From Strongyloides papillosus (lineage: Eukaryota; Nematoda; Chromadorea; Rhabditida; Strongyloididae), in assembly GCA_005656395.1 (NCBI GenBank), contig SRSI01000050.1, positions 4,340,001 to 4,404,000 of the forward strand: DNA of 64,000 nt. The letters run 5' to 3'. This document shows, piece after piece, positions 57,717 through 64,000 of the stretch. Each line of letters opens with the position of its first letter. The first letter of the stretch is position 1. The notes beneath the pieces are model-generated. The model saw nothing but the letters and a program-made list of their open reading frames with translations, had not been told where the DNA came from and made no database searches. The position numbers were made by a program, and so were the translations under genes.

Positions 57717-59101
57717 ATGTTTAAAGTTTTTCAAGGGACACTTAAATTATCACAACCATTAAATAAGAATACACTAGTGTTTGGTAAGTAAAAGTTATCC
57801 TATAATTCAATATTTTTCATGTTTTAGAACGAAGTATAAGATCAGTATGGGAAAGGGGATATTTAAAGGATCTTTATCATAGACGTGTAATGGCAGGAGC
57901 TGACCCGGAACTTCATCGTTCTGTTTTCCCTAATTGGTATGTCATCATACTATTTATTTATTTATTTTTTTTCTAAATATGTCAATTATAGGGATTATAA
58001 AGCTGAAGTATTTGCTTTAACTCATAGAATATCTGCTCCTAATATAGATAAACAAGAACTTGTCACTGCATTAACTTTCCCTGATTTTTTTGATATTGAT
58101 CATCAGAATGTGTCAATAATTGATGGGGAAGGTAACCAAAGAATGTCATTATGTGGAAGTATTGAAGAGGAGAATGAAAAAAAACAACATAATGAAGAGT
58201 TAGTTGGAAATGGTTCAATTATATTGGAGGAGTATGTTGATGCTTACTTGAGATATAATTTACCAAATGCTCCAGAAGAGTTTATCAATGCTATTAGGGA
58301 TAAATTAACTGATGATGAGGTATTGGCTAATGTTTCGGATTCATTAGGACTTCGTCATATAATTAGGACAAAAGAATTCCCACCGTCAATGTCTTTGTTG
58401 GCAGATGGTTTATTAGGAGTTATTGGAGTTCTTCCAATAGACCAGGCAAATGAATTAATTAAAAATACAATTCTCCCAAATATTTTGTCTCTTCCAATGG
58501 ATAGTGTTTATCCATTAGCTAATCCTTTGCCTGTTTTAGAAAAATTATTGAAAGACCAGAAAAATGTTAGTGTTGTTGAGACAAGATTACTTAGAAAGAC
58601 TGGAGAAATGTCTTCAATGCCTTGTTATGTAGTTGGTGTTTATGGTGATAAGAAATTATATGGACAAATGGCTGGTGAAAGTGTAAATATAGCAATAGAT
58701 TTAGCAGCTACTGAAGGATTACTAAGATTATGGGGAATAGATGGTGGAAGGCAATTTTTATTTGGCAATCAAATAAATAATGACGATTTAAAAGAATATA
58801 CCAAACCAAATTATTCTTTATCAGAGGCTGTTGGTGAGGGGTAAGAGAAAATTTTTATAAAACTTTATTCATAACAAAAATTATTATTATTTTTAGTATA
58901 TCATTAGACTTGTTAACAGAAAGAGAATTGGCAGAAGAACCATTGAAGATGGCCGATTTGATAAATAATTACAAAACCAATATAGAACCAATTGTTGGAA
59001 TTCCTCTACGTAAAAGGTTACGCCACAAATTTTCGCGTGGTTCACTTTTCAAGAGAACATTTCGATATCTTGTTAAGCCAAAAGTTTATACAGTTGCTTA
59101 A
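57717..59101 (+). CDS. mrpl-44: Mitochondrial large-subunit ribosomal protein mL44
   Basis: Exons 57717-57783, 57828-57936, 57992-58840 and 58897-59101 (phases 1, 2 and 2), 409 residues. The start has a presequence-like tail ([12 protein letters not shown]). Exon 2 gives the family's conserved entry [22 protein letters not shown], followed by [12 protein letters not shown] of the degenerate RNase III domain. The C-terminal double-stranded RNA-binding-like domain reads [34 protein letters not shown] and [16 protein letters not shown]. It is a structural protein near the polypeptide exit of the mitoribosome, in vertebrates needed for large-subunit assembly. Four exons with consistent phases support the model. 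Confidence 0.92.
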
Positions 59102-59215
59102 TTTTATTATTGTAGACTTTTTTGTTGTTTGAACTTTTAAGACCGTTATTCTTAGTTGTTTAATGATATTTTTAGATATAAATATATAGTTAGAATTGTA
59201 ATGAGTTAGTAATTT

Positions 59216-59805
59216 TTACAATGTACAATCTTGAATGGCAATAAAACTGTATGTCTTTCGGTGATCTGCTATTAGACGTGCCATCAATGGACAACACATG
59301 GAAATTAGTGATAATACACATGCTAATGCATAAGCCCAACCAATTCTAAAAATTTCATATTAATAAATTATTTAATATTTGTTTTAATATTTTGTTATAC
59401 TTACCTACAATAATGTGATTGTAATAATTGGTTAGCTGTACAATGAATCTCTTCGATATTCATTATAGGGACAGAAATAACAGTAAGTCCCATCATAAAA
59501 ACACCCAATAGTTGGGCATTTGCTGATATTTCAATTGGTTTAGCATTATTTGTAAATATTAAATATGGTATAGCGATTAATGATGAAAAGAAAAGTAGTG
59601 ATATCCCAAAAAGGTATACCGTTAGAATAAATAGAGGCCATAGAGATGATCTCAGTTGGCATTCCTGAAGATAACAGTTAGCGAAAAGTCCTTGAGATAA
59701 ATTTCCGTGGACAATCCAATCCGTCTGTCCAGCTGATAACAATTGCCCCAAAGCTATAGATATACTCAAAAATATCCATATTGCAGAGAGCATTGTTGGT
59801 GTCAT
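59216..59805 (-). CDS. LHFPL-like tetraspan membrane protein
   Basis: Exons 59405-59805 and 59216-59345, 59-bp phase-2 intron, 176 residues. Four hydrophobic segments: LSAIWIFLSISIALGQLL, FILTVYLFGISLLFFSSL, LLGVFMMGLTVISVPIM and WAYALACVLSLISMCCPL. The first extracellular loop has a W residue after the first helix (TDWIV) and paired cysteines (NCYLQEC), and a cysteine plus GWA sits before helix 4 (HYCRIGWAYA). This matches the LHFPL family in the claudin/PMP22 tetraspan group. Likely role: plasma-membrane protein organising partners; the exact subfamily is open. Convergent with mrpl-44 (114 bp between the coding ends). Confidence 0.75.
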
Positions 59806-61335
59806 TGAAAAAGTTAAAATATTAAAATTTATAATTTTTGATAAATATATTTAGAAGATTAGATTGTGTTCTAAATTAGGGAGAAGTTAAAAGAAATAAG
59901 ATTATTCTCACTAAAACTTCTATCAAAAAGCTCCTCCTCATTAGAATATAAATGATGCGAAACTTAATGTTAGTAGATTGCACTTATCTAATATGTAAAT
60001 GACGGAAAAGAATGTGTCTTGGACCCAATAGGATTATATGAAAATTGAAGGCCCATTTAAAGGGATAGAGATGGGATCTTAACAAATAGGACGTTATCAA
60101 AGATCTTATCATTATTAATATATCTTTATTATACATATGCTTTATTTTTAAATGCAATTTGATAGCTACCAAATATAAAGATTTACATTTGATAAAATAT
60201 TATCATAATGATAAAGATATTATAAATTAAAGACTATATTTATACCTTTTAAAGATTCATATTTAATGGTGGTAGATTTATTTATTGCCTATAATTATAT
60301 GGCTATCTTAAGCCATAAAAGATTTATATATGCGATATCCCTAGCATTAAATTATTTGGTTTTAAAAATCAAAAGTTTTATAAAAAATATTTATTAAATT
60401 AAAAAACAACAATAAATGATTGAAGTTTAGATTTATAATACAATATATATACAATTATATACAGATTCAATACAAATAAAAAATAATTTAAATACGTGAT
60501 AGATTTTGGGTGTTTGGTTCAATGAAATACCAGACACCAAAGATAATTACTAAGGTACATTTAATATATAAATAGTCACATTAATTATCCCTAAAAATAA
60601 ATATTAGTAAGCAATTTCCTTAGATTCAATTAAACTTACAATAACAAGTCACTCAATGCCACACTGAAATATGGGATGTCGGAGCTTTCACTTTATCAAA
60701 ATTCAAGACAAGTCCAATGATCAAATGGTTGCTATTTTTGGACTCACAACAATTTAGGCCACTATAACCAAGCTCTGGTTAAAAAACATTTAAATATTCG
60801 TGATTGTGGCAGATCCCAACTTTTTAATGACCACAGAAATGTAATATTCTTCTATCGAAAAAGATTTACCAATTTCGTTTTAGGATTCTTCTAGATACGG
60901 TAGTAATTCCTTATAAAACATTAAAAATTGTGCAAAGTTTGTTTTATATGATAAATAACCTGACAAATAGAGATTTAAAGTTATTCTTCAAAACTTTCTA
61001 AGTCCATTATAAGGACGAACAACTGTCCGCATAAGAAATAAAGGAAATTAATAAAAAAACTTAAAATTCAATACACCCAATCTTATCAGGAGCATACCAA
61101 ATAACATTATTTTTGCAGAAAAAACACTACCGACTAGTTAAGAAAGTAATTAATTTAAAAAAAGGCCAATGCATGTATGACTGGGAGTTCTCTGCGTAAT
61201 TTGCCCCATGGTGTTGGCCTATGAGGTGAAGAGAAAAACGACCATCCAAGTTCAATATCGTCAATGCGCGAATGTTTTTGGTACTTTTTCATTTGTTTTT
61301 TTCTAGATTTTTTTTAGAAATTAATCAAAAACACC
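59806..61335. other. Intergenic region with a decayed coding-like patch
   Basis: Mostly AT-rich. Between about 60640 and 60900 the GC content is higher and one plus-strand frame is open apart from a single stop, but no family was recognised. A hairpin with 10-bp arms (one mismatch) GGTGTTTGGT/ACCAGACACC lies near 60509-60540. Around 61175-61240 a short GC-richer block (GGGAGTTCTCTGCGTAATTT) partly resembles the tRNA-like relic that follows. Confidence 0.4.
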
Positions 61336-61407
61336 TGCGCAGTCAGGAGTTCGACCTCGTTCCGTAATTTTCCTAATCTAACTCATATACCACCACGCTA
61401 TCGAAAC
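61336..61407 (-). other. tRNA-like relic or SINE head
   Basis: On the minus strand an A-box-like TAGCGTGGTGG (61400-61390) and a B-box-like GGTCGAACTCC (61356-61346) start 44 bases apart, the exact distance in a tRNA gene. The inferred acceptor ends do not pair and the T stem keeps only 3 bp, so it is not a working tRNA. A tRNA-derived SINE or tRNA pseudogene is likely. Confidence 0.4.
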
Positions 61408-63445
61408 GAATTTCGCCGGCCAAATAATAGCGTATTTATAAAAAAAAGCATTTTCTAATTGAAATTTTTAGCTAATTACAATCTTACATAGTTAAATGAA
61501 GTATTGTAAGCATTAGAAAATTAAATTTTTTTTTCAAAACCTCTAACTTCAATTCAAGAGTGAGCAGACAAATATATAATAAAGATAGAAATTGGTTGAA
61601 AAATCAAGAATGAATGTTTCTATTTTGATAGAAATGTTTATTTAATTCCATTATTGGCATCAATAAAGCATTGCTACTTCATTATTTGCATTCAATTTAG
61701 GAAGTAATCTTTGATTAGCAGTAATTATTGCAGAAGTAATCATTGGTTTGTGTTCTCATGCAATTATTTTTTATAATATTATAGAATTTTTTTTAAATAC
61801 CACAAATAAATTTTACAAATTGTCTTATGCTTATAAAATACTTCTTTACACTATTCGAAAAAAGTACTTATAGACATAATTTCCAAGAAACTGTAACTTT
61901 GATTAATGAAATGAAAATTTCTACAAATTTGATACTATAAATAAATTTTTTATAAAGTTTTTAATTGCATTTCCAAATGGTGAAAATTAATACTTATACT
62001 TGCATGTATATTACACTTCAATAAAGATTACTTTGTACTTTAAATGATCGAATAAGTTTTCAAATTTTCTATTTTGATTGCTTATAAAAGTTCTAGTTAT
62101 TTATTTTTCTATTACCGTAAAATTTGAAACATATGGATACTCCTACATAAACTTTTTAATAAAAAAAGTTTTAAAGGTCAAATTGTAAACATATATTTTA
62201 TTTTTGATTAAGTTTATTGATAATACTAAAAAATACATTAAATTTATAATATGATGCAATTTTAGTGTCAAATGAATTTAAATTATAAAAGTTTATACTA
62301 ACAAATAATTTGCTTTCTTCTTTTTTTACTTTATTTTTGAGTTATTATTTATTAAAACATTTTGTTATTGAAATTTTTTATAAAATATATGTGTATATCA
62401 ATTTATTATTCATATGTCGTCACATCATTTTTTCTATAATAATAGTTGTTGTTAAAACATATATTTATGATAAAATAAAGTTCATTAATGTTTATTTCAC
62501 CTTGTGACTTTTATTGTATCTTTCAAATGAAGTGTCAAAGAATTGAAAGTATTTTTATATAAACACGACGATGGAAATTTTAATATAATTTATATATAAA
62601 TATTGTATATTAAAATTATTGTTTACTTGTATTAAGTTTAGATAAATTAAAATAAAGGAGACATGTACTATTACAAATTGTATGTTATTGGCATCAATAT
62701 AAAATGAAATAAAATTTATAACTTTGATTTATAAAATAAAAGCGTTTTGAGTTTTTACTTGCTATAATGATCAGCCTTTTATGAAAGTAAAACTAAAAGT
62801 AATTGAAATTTTTAAAATTTTAACTTTTTTGTTAACTTATATTCGCCTATTCATATATATAACCATTTTATCAAGGGATTTTAGTTGGTAAAACAAAAAG
62901 AAATTCCATCTCCACACTCTTTTCTTCTTATATCAAGAGGAAGTGGTAAATTTAATTGGCATGGTTAAAGAACTTTTATATGATAAAATTTTTATTTTGT
63001 CTATTTTTGTAAGATATGTAAAATATATATTTTTCTATATGATATTTTAAGTATCTTTTTATAATTAATTTTTTTTTTATATATTACTTCAGACAAAACA
63101 ATTATATTTTAATCATCTTCAAAACTTTTTTCTTTTATTTAAATTTCGAAATATATCTAATTATTAATATTTCTTAATTAGCATTCTATTTTTTCTCTTT
63201 ATAATATTATTTAATGGTGGAAATTAACTCTTAATTAATCTATTAAAATCATTTATTTGAATGTAAAATAAACAACAAAACGAATTCCGTTTTTTTAACA
63301 CTTTTTTTGAGAGTAATTTTGTATGTAATAATTAATTAGGTAGAAAAATAATGTACAAAAGATTTTAGAAAAAAAAATGAAATGGTATACTTGATACATC
63401 TATATTCTTAAACTTTTTTTTTCCTGTTGATTAGATTCTTTTCCT
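61408..63445. other. Non-coding AT-rich region
   Basis: No supported gene; the frame 62310-62507 is low complexity. Its right end should contain the 3' UTR of the CPG4-like gene. Confidence 0.5.
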
Positions 63446-64000
63446 TTAATTAATTGTAATTTTGTCACAAACACCGTTTAATTGTGATAATCCTGCTTTA
63501 ACAGCACATCCACAAAGATCTCTAACAACAGGTGTTGAGAAACCAGAAGCTTGAGCACATTGTTTAGTTTGTTGAACCATAACGGTATCAGATGGGAGAT
63601 CTAATCCACAGTTATCTTGGCAATTTCCAGCTTTACCTTTCATACATTTAGCAACACAACTATAGAATTTCTTACCAACGCCGAGTAATGGTTTAACTTG
63701 TGATAAAACACCACTTGAACTGAGCATTTTGTTAATCTCACTTATAGCAGCGATTTTAATTGTTTCCTCGTATCTTTTCTTAACCATATTTCCTGGTCTT
63801 TTAGCACAGGTATTGGCTAATTTGTCATTTTGGCATTTAATAGTACTCTTTATCATTGGTTCTTTGTTAAGAATGCATGATCTTAATGCTTGGTAATTAG
63901 CACCAGTCTTAGCGACATGATGTTGACATTGGTCAGCACAAACAATAACAGAATCTGAAAATTTACTAACACATGGTTGGATTTCACTACAAACACATTG
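63446..64000 (-). CDS. CPG4-like secreted cysteine-rich protein, C-terminal part
   Basis: The minus frame is open from the right edge to a stop at 63446, 184 visible residues; the N-terminus lies outside the window. The Met at 63856 is internal, because the frame continues upstream with matching cysteine-rich text (CVCSEIQPCV, VIVCADQCQHHV). There are about 17 cysteines in pairs such as CVAKCMKGKAGNC, CGLDLPSD and CGCAVKAGL. This pattern of helix-rich text with paired cysteines recalls the nematode chondroitin proteoglycan 4 domain (CPG4), seen in secreted eggshell or matrix proteins. Assignment is from memory of the pattern only. Confidence 0.65.
   Translation of the reverse strand, partial: QCVCSEIQPCVSKFSDSVIVCADQCQHHVAKTGANYQALRSCILNKEPMIKSTIKCQNDKLANTCAKRPGNMVKKRYEETIKIAAISEINKMLSSSGVLSQVKPLLGVGKKFYSCVAKCMKGKAGNCQDNCGLDLPSDTVMVQQTKQCAQASGFSTPVVRDLCGCAVKAGLSQLNGVCDKITIN

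Noticed and set aside
1..64000. CRISPR arrays, rRNA genes, intact tRNA genes and prokaryotic operon signals
   Set aside because: None were seen: no regularly spaced short repeats outside coding repeats, no rRNA core sequences, and all gene structures are eukaryotic with GT-AG introns.

Overview
This window looks like nuclear DNA from a compact, very AT-rich nematode genome, most probably of the Strongyloides/Parastrongyloides type. The evidence is the very low GC content outside exons, introns that are nearly all about 40-70 bp, U-rich AG acceptors just upstream of many start codons (consistent with spliced-leader trans-splicing), and clear nematode or metazoan single-copy genes. Nothing bacterial or viral was seen. 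All gene models were built by reading the sequence and checking intron phase. No alignment program or database was used, so homology statements rest on remembered family motifs.

Left part (1-17 kb): a partial M13 (neprilysin-type) peptidase on the minus strand; a microsomal-type epoxide hydrolase homologue that has lost its catalytic residues; a 1,033-residue secreted protein with seven 60-residue acidic repeats separated by basic sites, a proline-rich block and a cysteine-rich tail; a MEK1/2-type kinase (mek-2) whose stop codon overlaps that of a tiny membrane-protein gene; a PCBD-type pterin dehydratase with a presequence-like N-terminus; a small secreted protein; a likely three-gene operon (unknown acidic protein, MKRN2OS-like protein, POLE4-like histone-fold protein); a Myt1-type kinase; and a TANGO2 homologue.

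Middle part (17-40 kb): one complete talin gene (tln-1, four exons, 2,590 residues) fills 17.4-29.9 kb, half of it a 4.5-kb intron. Then come almost 10 kb of AT-rich DNA with little coding signal. It holds a pair of diverged 99-bp repeats, the terminal palindrome of a Tigger/pogo-like DNA transposon, and one doubtful small gene. A small type I membrane protein with a cysteine-rich ectodomain follows.

Right part (40-64 kb): a probable mitochondrial protein of unknown family, divergent from a SARNP/Tho1-like SAP-domain protein; 4 kb of empty AT-rich DNA; a RAL GTPase (ral-1) with an unusual cysteine-containing N-terminal extension; an A/B-type mitotic cyclin with relics of a second cyclin and E2F-like sites upstream; a divergent TFIIS-central-domain protein with eleven exact 48-bp repeats; a mccc-2 and mrpl-44 pair that may be an operon; an LHFPL-like tetraspan protein; 3.6 kb of mostly empty DNA with a tRNA-like relic; and the 3' part of a CPG4-like secreted cysteine-rich protein at the right edge.

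The genes do not form one pathway. Several concern cell division (wee-1.3, cyclin, POLE4-like), Ras/MAPK signalling and adhesion (mek-2, ral-1, talin), and mitochondrial function (mccc-2, mrpl-44, possibly the PCBD-type enzyme and the unknown 465-residue protein). The most unusual items are the catalytically dead epoxide hydrolase, the polyprotein-like secreted repeat protein and the repeat-bearing TFIIS-like protein.
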